This document shows, piece by piece, positions 53,677-62,243 of a stretch of 64,000 nucleotides of DNA (positions are counted from its first letter, which is position 1; each line of letters opens with the position of its first letter). Under the pieces are notes generated by a model that was not told where the DNA came from, did not search any database, and saw only the letters and a list, made by a program, of their open reading frames with translations. Source of the DNA: Pedobacter schmidteae (GTDB lineage Bacteria; Bacteroidota; Bacteroidia; Sphingobacteriales; Sphingobacteriaceae); assembly GCF_900564155.1 (NCBI RefSeq), contig NZ_LS999839.1:4089097-4153096 (forward strand). The letters are read 5' to 3'. The position numbers and the translations under genes are program-made.

Positions 53677-55066
53677 TAGGTGGTCCAATAAATGTGGTTT
53701 CAAATCGGTCTAATACTTTACCATCAGCTAAAAGTTTAAAACCTATGGTTGATTTATAGGTTTTGATATTATTTTGAGGGAGTATCACAAAGAAAGTAAG
53801 TTTTGCAACACCACCATAGGCAATAGTATCCTGCTTTTGTATGTATTGTATTTTTGCGTCCGTCTGATCAGCTACCAATTTAAATTTAATATTTCTGTTT
53901 GTTTTGTTGATCAGTTCAGCGTTATATAAATTGCTTACAGCTTGTTCTTTGTCTCTTAATTGATAAAGTGTTCCTCCGGCCCTGAGAATAGTAGCTTTAA
54001 CATCACTTCTGGTAATCAGGAGATAGGATAGTACCGAAATGAGTGCCAACAGTACTGCAGAATAGGCATAAATCCGCTTATTAATGTGAAAAGCTTTTTT
54101 GTTTTTGATTTCATCTTCCGATTTAAAGCCTATGAGTCGGGTAGGGCGATCTATTTTTTTCATCACCATATCGCATGCATCTATACAGGCTGTACAGTTT
54201 ACGCATTCCATTTGCGTACCGTTGCGGATATCAATACCGGTAGGACAAACGTCTACACATAGTTTACAGTCAATACAATCCCCTCCATGGTTCTCTGCAC
54301 CCTTTATCCGCTTTGTCCTGGGCTCGCCCCGCTCATAATCGTAGGCTACAATGATACTCTGATTGTCCAGCAGCACACCTTGAAGGCGACCATAAGGACA
54401 AACAACGGTGCATACCAGTTCGCGCATTTTAGAAAACACCAGGTAAAATACCAGTGTGAAAGCCGAAATGGAGATGAAGCCCGATAGGTGTTGAGATACC
54501 GGTTCGGTAATGATTTTGATGAGTTGGGCTGAACCGATGATGTAAGCCAGAAAAATGTTAGCGATCAAAAAAGATATGATCACATAAATTCCATGTTTTA
54601 ATGCCTTTTTGAATATCTTTTTAGTAGTAAGCGGGCCTTCATCCAGTTTTTTACGTTTCAGATGGTCACCTTCAATCCATATTTCAATCTTACGGAAAAC
54701 CATTTCCATAAAAATGGTTTGCGGACAGGCCCAACCACAGAATACCCGGCCAAACACTACCGTAAATAATACGATGAATACCATAAAAGTAAGCAAAGCC
54801 AATACAAAAAGGTAGAAGTCCTGAGGCCAGAAAATGACGCCAAAAAATACAAACTTTCGTTCCAGTACATTTAAAAGTACCAGTTGTTCGCCATTCAGTT
54901 TCAGGAAAGGTGCCGCAAAGAGCAGGGTGAGAAAAAAATAGCTCAATACCGAACGGTACTGGTACAATTTTCCTTTTACCACTCTGGGATATATCCATTT
55001 ACGGCTTTTTCCATCGTCTGTAAGCGTCGAAATCTGGTCTCTGAAATGTGCGGGGCTTTGTGACAT
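53669..55066 (-). CDS. ccoG: cbb3 oxidase accessory ferredoxin-type protein CcoG/FixG
   Basis: About 465 residues from ATG 55066, directly after the ccoP stop; the longer ORF to 55099 overlaps ccoP. Membrane helices carry the CGWACPQTIFMEM motif; two ferredoxin-type clusters follow (CIDCKLCVDVCPTGID and CVNCTACIDACD). A C-terminal Ig-like periplasmic domain about 360-465. CcoG is thought to act in copper/redox handling during cbb3 maturation (a Cu(II) reductase role has been reported). Full length with all Cys. Confidence 0.95.
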   Translation of the reverse strand: MSQSPAHFRDQISTLTDDGKSRKWIYPRVVKGKLYQYRSVLSYFFLTLLFAAPFLKLNGEQLVLLNVLERKFVFFGVIFWPQDFYLFVLALLTFMVFIVLFTVVFGRVFCGWACPQTIFMEMVFRKIEIWIEGDHLKRKKLDEGPLTTKKIFKKALKHGIYVIISFLIANIFLAYIIGSAQLIKIITEPVSQHLSGFISISAFTLVFYLVFSKMRELVCTVVCPYGRLQGVLLDNQSIIVAYDYERGEPRTKRIKGAENHGGDCIDCKLCVDVCPTGIDIRNGTQMECVNCTACIDACDMVMKKIDRPTRLIGFKSEDEIKNKKAFHINKRIYAYSAVLLALISVLSYLLITRSDVKATILRAGGTLYQLRDKEQAVSNLYNAELINKTNRNIKFKLVADQTDAKIQYIQKQDTIAYGGVAKLTFFVILPQNNIKTYKSTIGFKLLADGKVLDRFETTFIGPPND

Positions 55067-55067
55067 G

Positions 55068-55865
55068 CTACTCTTTTTCGCCCTGCGGTGCTTTTGCACC
55101 CGCAGGCTTGCTTCCTTTTAATGAAATGATATAACTGGTGATGTCCGAAATCTGTTTGGCATTCATCTGTTTTTCCCAGGCTACCATACCTTTTTCTGGC
55201 ACTCCGTATTTAATGGTTTTAAAGATGGCTTTTGCTGTGCCACCATGCAGCCAGTATTCGTCGGTAAGGTTTGGCCCTACAGCACCTTCGGCGTGCTCAC
55301 CATGGCAAGGTGTACAAGCCGTTTTGAATAAGGCGCCACCCGCTTCCAGTACAGCTTTATCGGTTGATGCTTCTACATTATTTTCGTTAATTTTATTGGC
55401 ACCGCCACCACCTGGCTTTTGCAACATGGCAATACGGTTGTCTTCTGCCTGCTGCAACTCGGCAGCATATTCCTGCTCCTGCGACTTACCCCATCCAATA
55501 ACATGATAGTTGATCATATAACCTGCAGCGAAGAGAATAGTACCATAAAATAGTACCATAAACCAGGCAGGAGTGGGGTTATCTAGTTCTGCAATACCAT
55601 CAAATTCATGCTCCATCACCAGATCTTTCTCGGCCGAAAGTGGCTTAAGTCCCAGTAACCAGGTCCATAATGTTTTTTTCTCTGGCTTTTCTGCTTCAAT
55701 TTTCTCCTGTTCCAGACGGTATTTTTCCTTCTCTTCGGCAGTTGCAAACTGAGTAGGGCGCAAACTTTGCTCAACATAAATTTTAAGTACCCTGAGAAAT
55801 AACAGGGAGGCTATTAGTATACTTACTGCCACAAACAATAAGGCCCATATTAAAATATCGTTCAT
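55068..55865 (-). CDS. ccoP: cbb3 oxidase subunit CcoP (single haem c)
   Basis: A 265-residue CcoP. N-terminal helix, a charged Glu/Lys-rich linker about 42-65, then the FixP-type EHEFDGIAELDNPTPAWF and a second helix about 100-120. One c-haem motif, CTPCH at 184-188 (TACTPCHGEHAEGAVGPNL); the second haem of classical CcoP is absent, as is common in Bacteroidota. Met in KGMVAWE may be the axial ligand. Its ATG overlaps the ccoQ stop. Confidence 0.94.
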   Translation of the reverse strand: MNDILIWALLFVAVSILIASLLFLRVLKIYVEQSLRPTQFATAEEKEKYRLEQEKIEAEKPEKKTLWTWLLGLKPLSAEKDLVMEHEFDGIAELDNPTPAWFMVLFYGTILFAAGYMINYHVIGWGKSQEQEYAAELQQAEDNRIAMLQKPGGGGANKINENNVEASTDKAVLEAGGALFKTACTPCHGEHAEGAVGPNLTDEYWLHGGTAKAIFKTIKYGVPEKGMVAWEKQMNAKQISDITSYIISLKGSKPAGAKAPQGEKE

Positions 55866-56029
55866 TTTATATCATCTTTTAAAGGGAGTTCGCTCATATA
55901 TTTTACTTCATCTTTTTTCATCGTCAGCAGCAATACGGCCACCAGGATGAAAAAGAGCATGAAAATTCCAAGGGAGGTAATTAGGTAACCCTGGTTTCCG
56001 CTGGTTTGATCTAAAAATTGTTTAAACAT
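55862..56029 (-). CDS. ccoQ: Small cbb3 subunit CcoQ-like
   Basis: A 55-residue protein, one helix about 18-38 (LGIFMLFFILVAVLLL) and a charged tail ending KDDIK. It begins at ATG 56029, between ccoNO and ccoP, with its TGA overlapping the ccoP start (ATGA). Position and build fit CcoQ/FixQ, which stabilises the complex. Too short for most gene finders. Confidence 0.85.
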   Translation of the reverse strand: MFKQFLDQTSGNQGYLITSLGIFMLFFILVAVLLLTMKKDEVKYMSELPLKDDIK

Positions 56030-56051
56030 GGTGTTATAGGTTAGTTGTGTT

Positions 56052-58163
56052 TTACTTTGCTTTGATGTCGGTTCCTAATCTTTGCAGGTAGGCAATCAAC
56101 GCAATAATTTCCTTGTCGCTCTTTACCTTAATGTTGTTTTTCTTAAGGTCGGCTGCTATTTCTTTTGCCTGCACGTCCAGATCGTGGTTTGCTTTTTCCT
56201 CATAGCCTACCTCGTATGGAACGCCAAGCATACGCATTGCACTTATTTTACTACGGGTGGTGGTGGTATCAAGGGTCTGTGTAATCAGCCATTCGTATGG
56301 AGGCATGATACTTCCAGGCGACATGGTCTGTGGATCGAGCATGTGATTATAGTGCCATACGTTTCCATATTTTCCACCTTCGCGTTGTAAATCAGGTCCC
56401 GTGCGTTTTGAACCCCACAAATGTGGGTGATCGTATACAAATTCACCAGCTTTACTGTATTCTCCATATCGTTCTGTTTCTGAGCGGAAAGGACGGATCA
56501 TCTGTGAGTGACAGCTTACACAGCCTTCTTTAATATAGAGATCTCTTCCCTGTAGCTCTAAAGGAGTATAAGGTTTTACACTGCTGATAGTTGGGATATT
56601 TGATTTGATGGTAAATGTTGGCATCATTTCAATCATACCACCAATCAGGATCACAATGAGTGAAAGCACGAGGAATACCATTGGCTTACGTTCCAGTACA
56701 CGGTGCAACTTTTTATCCGATCCCTGTGGTACGTAGTTTTCTGGCAATGGCATTGCTTCTGCAGGTTCATTGGCCAGTAATTTGCCGGTTCCAACTGTTT
56801 TAATCAGGTTGTAAGTCATCACAATTACACCAATCAGATATAAGCCACCACCTATAGCCCTTAATATGTACATTGGAATAATCTGTAAAACAGTCTCCAG
56901 GAAGTTTGGATATCTTAGCATTCCTTCTTCGGTAAACTCTTTCCACATCAGGCCTTGTGTAAAACCTGCAAAATATAAAGGAACGGCATAGAAAATGATG
57001 CCCAGTGTGCCTATCCAGAAATGGAAGGAAGCTAATTTTTTAGAGTATAATGAAGTTCTGTAAATTCTTGGTATCAACCAGTATAGTATACCAAAGGTAA
57101 GAAATCCGTTCCATCCCAATGCGCCTACATGTACGTGAGCAACAATCCAGTCGGTATAGTGCGCAATGGCGTTAATCTGTTTTAAGGCCAGCATAGGTCC
57201 CTCAAAAGTAGCCATACCATAAGCCGTTAACCCTACCACCATAAACTTAAGTGTGGCATCTTCACGAACTTTATCCCAGGCACCACGAAGTGTAAGTAAA
57301 CCATTGATCATACCGCCCCAGCTTGGTGCGATAAGCATGATTGAAAAAGCAACCCCCAACGATTGTGCCCAGCCTGGAAGTGAAGTGTATAGTAAATGGT
57401 GTGGCCCAGCCCAGATGTAAATAAAAATGAGCGACCAGAAGTGGAGAATACTCAGTTTGTAAGAGTAAATGGGACGATTGGCCATTTTAGGTAAAAAATA
57501 ATACATCATGCCTAAATATGGCGTGGTTAAAAAGAAGGCAACCGCATTGTGCCCATACCACCACTGCACCAACGCATCCTGAACCCCAGCATATAGATAA
57601 TAGCTTTTAAAGGCCGATATTGGTAATTGAAAAGAGTTAACGATATGGAGTACCGCAACGGTAACAAAAGTGGCAATGTAAAACCATATCGCTACATACA
57701 TGTGTTTTTCACGGCGTTTGATGATGGTTCCAAACATATTTACTCCAAATACTACCCATATAAGAGTAATGGCGATATCAATGGGCCATTCCAATTCCGC
57801 ATATTCATGAGATGAAGTTAAACCCAAAGGAAGGGTTATCACAGCCGAAATGATGATCAGCTGCCATCCCCAGAAATGTATTTTACTTAGTACATCGCTA
57901 AACATACGCGCTTTCAACAAACGTTGAAGTGAATAGTAAACGCCCATGAATATGGCATTCCCTACAAAAGCAAAAATAACAGCGTTGGTATGCAGAGGTC
58001 TGATCCGGCCAAAAGTAGTATACTGAGACCCCATGTTTAACGCTGGTTTAAAGAGCTGCATCGCAATGAGCAGTCCAACCGTCATGCCAATGATACCCCA
58101 TACGATGGTAGCAATGGCAAAGTTTCTGACGATCTTGTTGTCGTAGTAAAATTTTTCTGTCAT
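56052..58163 (-). CDS. ccoNO: cbb3 oxidase fused subunits CcoN-CcoO
   Basis: A 703-residue fusion. Residues about 1-470 are CcoN, the 12-helix catalytic subunit with haem b and the haem b3/CuB site: His in FGRIRPLHTNAVIF, WWYGHNAVAFF (CuB His), and HVHVGALGWNGF. About residue 490 on is CcoO: one membrane anchor (VFLVLSLIVILIGGMIE) and haem c motif CVSCHSQMIRPF. In proteobacteria ccoN and ccoO are separate; the fused form is known in Bacteroidota. All catalytic His appear intact. cbb3 oxidases have very high oxygen affinity. Confidence 0.96.
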   Translation of the reverse strand: MTEKFYYDNKIVRNFAIATIVWGIIGMTVGLLIAMQLFKPALNMGSQYTTFGRIRPLHTNAVIFAFVGNAIFMGVYYSLQRLLKARMFSDVLSKIHFWGWQLIIISAVITLPLGLTSSHEYAELEWPIDIAITLIWVVFGVNMFGTIIKRREKHMYVAIWFYIATFVTVAVLHIVNSFQLPISAFKSYYLYAGVQDALVQWWYGHNAVAFFLTTPYLGMMYYFLPKMANRPIYSYKLSILHFWSLIFIYIWAGPHHLLYTSLPGWAQSLGVAFSIMLIAPSWGGMINGLLTLRGAWDKVREDATLKFMVVGLTAYGMATFEGPMLALKQINAIAHYTDWIVAHVHVGALGWNGFLTFGILYWLIPRIYRTSLYSKKLASFHFWIGTLGIIFYAVPLYFAGFTQGLMWKEFTEEGMLRYPNFLETVLQIIPMYILRAIGGGLYLIGVIVMTYNLIKTVGTGKLLANEPAEAMPLPENYVPQGSDKKLHRVLERKPMVFLVLSLIVILIGGMIEMMPTFTIKSNIPTISSVKPYTPLELQGRDLYIKEGCVSCHSQMIRPFRSETERYGEYSKAGEFVYDHPHLWGSKRTGPDLQREGGKYGNVWHYNHMLDPQTMSPGSIMPPYEWLITQTLDTTTTRSKISAMRMLGVPYEVGYEEKANHDLDVQAKEIAADLKKNNIKVKSDKEIIALIAYLQRLGTDIKAK

Positions 58164-58236
58164 GTGAAATTGATGATAGGTTTATGGATGTAAAATTATC
58201 TGGATATGTAGGGATATGGAATGATAGGTATTGTCC

Positions 58237-58422
58237 TTAAATGTGATCTTCGTCACATTTTTTACCTTTCTTTTGTGTCTCCACTTCGTCGTCAAATAGT
58301 ATACGGACTGAAGGGGTGTAGGTATCATCATGTTGTCCGGTCTTACTGGCCCAGAAAAAAGCTGCCAGAAAAATGAGGGCCAGCAAAATGCTGCAGCCTA
58401 TCAGGAAATAGATCATGTTCAT
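58237..58422 (-). CDS. ccoS: cbb3 oxidase assembly protein CcoS
   Basis: A 61-residue protein with a single helix about 4-26 and a polar tail (YTPSVRILFDDE, CcoS-type PxxRILFDDE). It overlaps ccoI by ATGA and precedes ccoNO by 74 bases. CcoS is needed for insertion of redox cofactors into cbb3. Confidence 0.92.
   Translation of the reverse strand: MNMIYFLIGCSILLALIFLAAFFWASKTGQHDDTYTPSVRILFDDEVETQKKGKKCDEDHI
58242..58257. promoter_or_regulatory. FNR/CRP-type palindrome upstream of ccoNO
   Basis: TGTGATCTTCGTCACA is a perfect TGTGA-N6-TCACA and also fits TGAT-N4-GTCA. It lies in the 3' end of ccoS, 79 bases before the ccoNO start, so it could serve an internal promoter for ccoNO. Confidence 0.6.
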
Positions 58423-60821
58423 AACAATTTGTTTTTACGCGCATAAAGCCTTGCAGCTATGCTGGTGAATAAAATGATGGTTATGGTGCTTATGGGCATC
58501 AAAATAGCTGCAATAAGCGGAGACAGTAAGCCCTGGACCGCAAAAAACAAACCTAGTGCATTGTAGGTTAGGGAAATAAGAAAGCTAATGTGGATGACTT
58601 TAACAGCATCCTTTGCCTGCCGAACAAAACCAGGGATTTTATGGAAGGCAGCACCGTCAAGAATGGCATCACAATCGGGCGAGAAGTTATTGATATTGTC
58701 GGTTACGGCTACACCAAGGTTGCTTTGCCTCAGGGCACCGGCATCGTTCAGACCATCTCCAAACATCAATACTTTTTTACCCTGCTGCTGGAGGTTAGTA
58801 ATATAATCGAGCTTATTTTGTGGGCTCTGACCAAACCGCATTTGCTGTGCCCGGGGGAAAAAGGGAATCAGTGTTTGTTTGTCGTGGTCCTGATCGCCAG
58901 ACAACAAATGCAGATCGGCCTGTTTGCCCAGCTTAAAGGTCAACTCCCTGAAGCCTTCGCGCCATTGTTGTGTAAAGGTGAAGTAGCCCAGATAGTTGTC
59001 ATTGATCATTACATGAACACTGCTGTTTATTGGAGAGTTAATCAGCGGCAGACCAATAAAAGCGGAACTTCCCAATTTCACTTTATTTCCATCAATCCTT
59101 CCGCTGATCCCTCTTCCAACTTTTTCTACATATTCATCTACTGGATAAAGCCTGTCTATGGCTAATAGCTTTACAAGCTCACGACTTAATGGATGACCTG
59201 AGTTTCTGGCCAGATCACTCAGTAATTGTTTTTGCGCTTCAGTAATGTTGCCATGGAAGGTAAAACCAGCAGCCTGAGGATTACTGATGGTACCCGTTTT
59301 GTCGAATACGAAGGTGTCTATTCTCGCAAGTTCTTCAACCACGGCTGTACTTTTTAAATAGAATTTATTTTTATCGAAAATGCTTAACACTGCTGCTAAT
59401 GTAAATGGCGTACTTAAGGCCAGGGCACAGGGGCAGGCAATAATCAGCACTGCTGTAAAGGAAGCAATGGCTTTGGTCATATCAGCGCTGTGCAGCAACC
59501 AGAAAGCAGCCGATCCAATGGCAACCAACAACAGCACAATGCTGAAATATTTGCTGGCGGTATCGCTAAAAGTCTTGATCCGGTTCTTATCCGCAAAAAA
59601 AGCTTCGTTGTTCCACAAACTGGTCAGGTAACTTTGCGAAACGGGTTTAACTACTTCAAGTTCTATGGCCCCCATCAATTGGCGTCCACCAGCATAGACC
59701 ACTTCACCAAGGGTTTTGGTCACGGGAATGGATTCGCCTGTAACAAAACTGAAATCTATTTCAGCTTCTCCTTTTAATAATATGGCATCTGCAGGAATGA
59801 TTTCATTACTTCTGATGAGCATACGATGCCCGGTACGCAGTTCATTCAAAGGAACAGGTTTTTCTTTTCCATCAGCTATAAGGGTTACAGCCACCGGAAA
59901 ATACGATCTGTAGTCACGTTCAAATGAAAGGTGGTGGTAGGTGCGTTGCTGCATCCATTTTCCAATCAACAGAAAAAATACCAATCCACATAGGGTATCT
60001 ACCCAGCCTGCTCCTGCCTGGCTTACGATTTCGGCAATAGAGCGGATAAACATTACCGCAATCCCCAGGGCAAGTGGGAAATCGAGGTTCAGTATCCCGT
60101 TTTTAAGGTTGTTATAAGCTGAGATGAAATAGTCCCGCCCGCAATAAAAGACTACCGGTAAGGCAAAAGCAAGATTTAGCCAGCCAAAAAACGATTTAAA
60201 TTGTTGCTCTAGCTCAGACAGACCGAAATATTCCGGGAAGCTAAGCAGCATGACATTGCCAAAACAAAATCCGGCAACCGCAATTTTGGCGACCAGCTTT
60301 CGCTCCGAAAAATCTGATTGTTGTTTTTTTACAACATCCTGCAGACTGATGAGCGGTTCATAACCGATAGAAACCATAGTTTCTACTACCGTACGTAATG
60401 TGCTGTGCTCATTTTTGAAAGTAATGGCTACCTGTTTTTTTAGGAAATCTATTCTCGACTGCACTATAGCCGGATTGATTTTATGTAGATTTTCCAGCAG
60501 CCATATACAGGAACTGCAATGGATGGCAGGAACATATAAAGTAATTGTGGTAATTTTTTCGTCCCGGTAGTCTACCAGTTTATTGGTGATTTCTGGTTCA
60601 TCAAGGTATTCAAAATGTTTGGATTGCTGCTTTTGGCTTTGCCCAGGTACATCATTATAAGCATAATAGTTACCTAAATTGTGACTGGAAAGAATCTGAT
60701 AAACTCCTTTGCAACCAAGGCAGCAAAACTGTTTGTTGTTGTACAAATGCATATCTACCGGTAGGTCGTCGCCACAATGGTAACAATGCGTTTCTGTTTT
60801 GAGCGTTTTTTGTTGTACCAT
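58419..60821 (-). CDS. ccoI: CcoI/CopA2-type copper P1B-ATPase
   Basis: An 800-residue heavy-metal P-type ATPase. N-terminal Cys zinc-ribbon-like segment (CYHCGDDLP, CCLGCKGVY), an HMA-like domain with HCSSCIW, membrane helices with the CPCAL motif, TGES (VTGESIPV), DKTGT, SGHPLSRE (nucleotide HP) and MFGDGLNDAGAL. This combination is that of CcoI/FixI, which exports copper into the periplasm for the cbb3 CuB centre. First gene of the minus-strand operon; two FNR-type sites lie just upstream. Confidence 0.95.
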   Translation of the reverse strand: MVQQKTLKTETHCYHCGDDLPVDMHLYNNKQFCCLGCKGVYQILSSHNLGNYYAYNDVPGQSQKQQSKHFEYLDEPEITNKLVDYRDEKITTITLYVPAIHCSSCIWLLENLHKINPAIVQSRIDFLKKQVAITFKNEHSTLRTVVETMVSIGYEPLISLQDVVKKQQSDFSERKLVAKIAVAGFCFGNVMLLSFPEYFGLSELEQQFKSFFGWLNLAFALPVVFYCGRDYFISAYNNLKNGILNLDFPLALGIAVMFIRSIAEIVSQAGAGWVDTLCGLVFFLLIGKWMQQRTYHHLSFERDYRSYFPVAVTLIADGKEKPVPLNELRTGHRMLIRSNEIIPADAILLKGEAEIDFSFVTGESIPVTKTLGEVVYAGGRQLMGAIELEVVKPVSQSYLTSLWNNEAFFADKNRIKTFSDTASKYFSIVLLLVAIGSAAFWLLHSADMTKAIASFTAVLIIACPCALALSTPFTLAAVLSIFDKNKFYLKSTAVVEELARIDTFVFDKTGTISNPQAAGFTFHGNITEAQKQLLSDLARNSGHPLSRELVKLLAIDRLYPVDEYVEKVGRGISGRIDGNKVKLGSSAFIGLPLINSPINSSVHVMINDNYLGYFTFTQQWREGFRELTFKLGKQADLHLLSGDQDHDKQTLIPFFPRAQQMRFGQSPQNKLDYITNLQQQGKKVLMFGDGLNDAGALRQSNLGVAVTDNINNFSPDCDAILDGAAFHKIPGFVRQAKDAVKVIHISFLISLTYNALGLFFAVQGLLSPLIAAILMPISTITIILFTSIAARLYARKNKLL

Positions 60822-60869
60822 AGATAAAATGAATTTTCATCAAAGTTCTACGTAATTGTCACCTTTTAA

Positions 60870-60885
60870 CATGATTTGGGTCACA
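60870..60885. promoter_or_regulatory. FNR-type palindrome, proximal to ccoI
   Basis: CATGATTTGGGTCACA, core TGAT-TTGG-GTCA. Its centre is about 56 bases from the ccoI start and 22 bases from the next site. Confidence 0.5.
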
Positions 60886-60891
60886 GCCAGA

Positions 60892-60907
60892 TGTGATATG
60901 TATCATT
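60892..60907. promoter_or_regulatory. FNR-type palindrome, distal to ccoI
   Basis: TGTGATATGTATCATT, core TGAT-ATGT-ATCA. With its neighbour it forms a pair two helical turns apart in the divergent spacer between ccoI and the HD-PycTM gene (start 61051). Confidence 0.55.
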
Positions 60908-61050
60908 CTTTTCACTAACACATTGATGCTCCGTTTTGTTTTTGACATCTTTTAAAGTATTTTGAAGAAATAAAAATTAAAACCTGCATATTTATACATT
61001 GAACTGAACATGGTGATCATGGGAGTTTGTTTCATAAAAACATATAGAAG

Positions 61051-62235
61051 ATGCAGTACCGGGAAATATTAGATCAGCTTCGTAATCATGTTGCCAGCCT
61101 TTTTCATACCCATAAAGACGAACGTTTTATTTACCATAATCTGCACCACACCGAGCAGGTAGTAGAAAACACAGTTAAAATTGCCAACCATTATCAACTT
61201 TCCGAACAGGATTTTTTTATTGTTATGGCGGCAAGTTGGTTTCACGATATGGGGTACCTGTACGACTGCCGCGAGCATGAAGCAAAAGGAGAACGTATTG
61301 CTGTTGCATTTCTGGAAGAAAAAGGAGTTGATCAGGAAGTGATTGCTCAGGTGAGCGGTTGTATTCTGGCTACAAAAATGCCGCAGAATCCAACAGGTTT
61401 ATTGCAGCAAATTGTCTGCGATGCCGACCTGTTTCATTTGGGGAGCGATAGTTTTAAAGAGAGAAACAAATTGATGCGCAAGGAAGCAGAAGCCTTTTGC
61501 AATAAAGAAATAGATAAAAATGAATGGAGAATAAAAACCATTGCTCTTTTTAAAGCCCATCATTATCATACCGGTTTTTGCCAGGATTTATTAAATCATA
61601 AAAAAGCACTGAATTTAGCAGAAATGGAAGACAAGCTTGTTAGTCAGCCAATACCAGCCCCTAATGCCCTTCCGAAAGAGGAGGGGAAAAAGAAGAAAAG
61701 CGATCGGCCTGAACGTGGCGTAGAAACCATGTTCCGTATTTCTTCTACCAACCATCAGCGATTGAGTGATATGGCCGATAACAAAGCGCATATTATGATT
61801 TCTACCAATTCAATTATCCTTTCGGTAATTCTGAGTTTGCTGTTACGCAAGCTGGAGGATAATCCGCACCTCATTATACCAACCTTGCTGTTGCTGATCA
61901 TTTGTGTGGTGACCATGGTTTTTTCTATCCTGGCTACACGGCCATCTATTCCGGAGGGGGTGTTTACTTCCCAAGATATTGAAGAGAAAAAAGTTAACCT
62001 TTTGTTTTTTGGTAACTTCTACAGAATGAGCCTGACAGATTACAAAGAAGGGATGCTTAAGATGATGGATGACAGAGATTTTCTTTATGGTAGTTTAATT
62101 AAAGATGTATATGCACAAGGTGTAGTTTTGGGACGTAAATACCGGCTTTTAAGAATTGCTTATAGTGTTTTTATGTATGGTATTGTCGCCGCTGTTTTGG
62201 CTTTCATCGTTGCTTCGGCACTGGTAACTATGTAA
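61051..62235 (+). CDS. HD phosphohydrolase fused to Pycsar-type TM effector domain
   Basis: A 394-residue two-domain protein. Residues about 1-190 are an HD domain: His29-32-33 in YHNLHHTE, HD pair 65-66 in WFHDMGY and Asp124/126 in CDADLF. Residues about 225-394 match the DUF5706/PycTM module: the N-terminal RISSTNHQRLSDMADNKAH and MISTNSIILS pattern is its hallmark, with helices at about 248-265, 274-295 and 368-390. In Pycsar, PycTM proteins respond to cyclic UMP/CMP and damage the membrane. Here a phosphodiesterase-like HD domain is on the same chain and no cyclase gene is near. ppk1 follows after 8 bases. Role unknown. Confidence 0.8.
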   Translation: MQYREILDQLRNHVASLFHTHKDERFIYHNLHHTEQVVENTVKIANHYQLSEQDFFIVMAASWFHDMGYLYDCREHEAKGERIAVAFLEEKGVDQEVIAQVSGCILATKMPQNPTGLLQQIVCDADLFHLGSDSFKERNKLMRKEAEAFCNKEIDKNEWRIKTIALFKAHHYHTGFCQDLLNHKKALNLAEMEDKLVSQPIPAPNALPKEEGKKKKSDRPERGVETMFRISSTNHQRLSDMADNKAHIMISTNSIILSVILSLLLRKLEDNPHLIIPTLLLLIICVVTMVFSILATRPSIPEGVFTSQDIEEKKVNLLFFGNFYRMSLTDYKEGMLKMMDDRDFLYGSLIKDVYAQGVVLGRKYRLLRIAYSVFMYGIVAAVLAFIVASALVTM

Positions 62236-62243
62236 AATCCTAT

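Noticed and set aside
53669..55099. Start of ccoG at 55099
   Set aside because: It would overlap ccoP by 32 bases; ATG 55066 follows the ccoP stop directly.
58242..58257. Perfect TGTGA-N6-TCACA read as a cAMP-CRP site
   Set aside because: The other four sites fit TGAT-N4-RTCA better than the CRP pattern, and the nearby regulator has an FNR-like recognition helix. I treat it as one of the FNR-type set.
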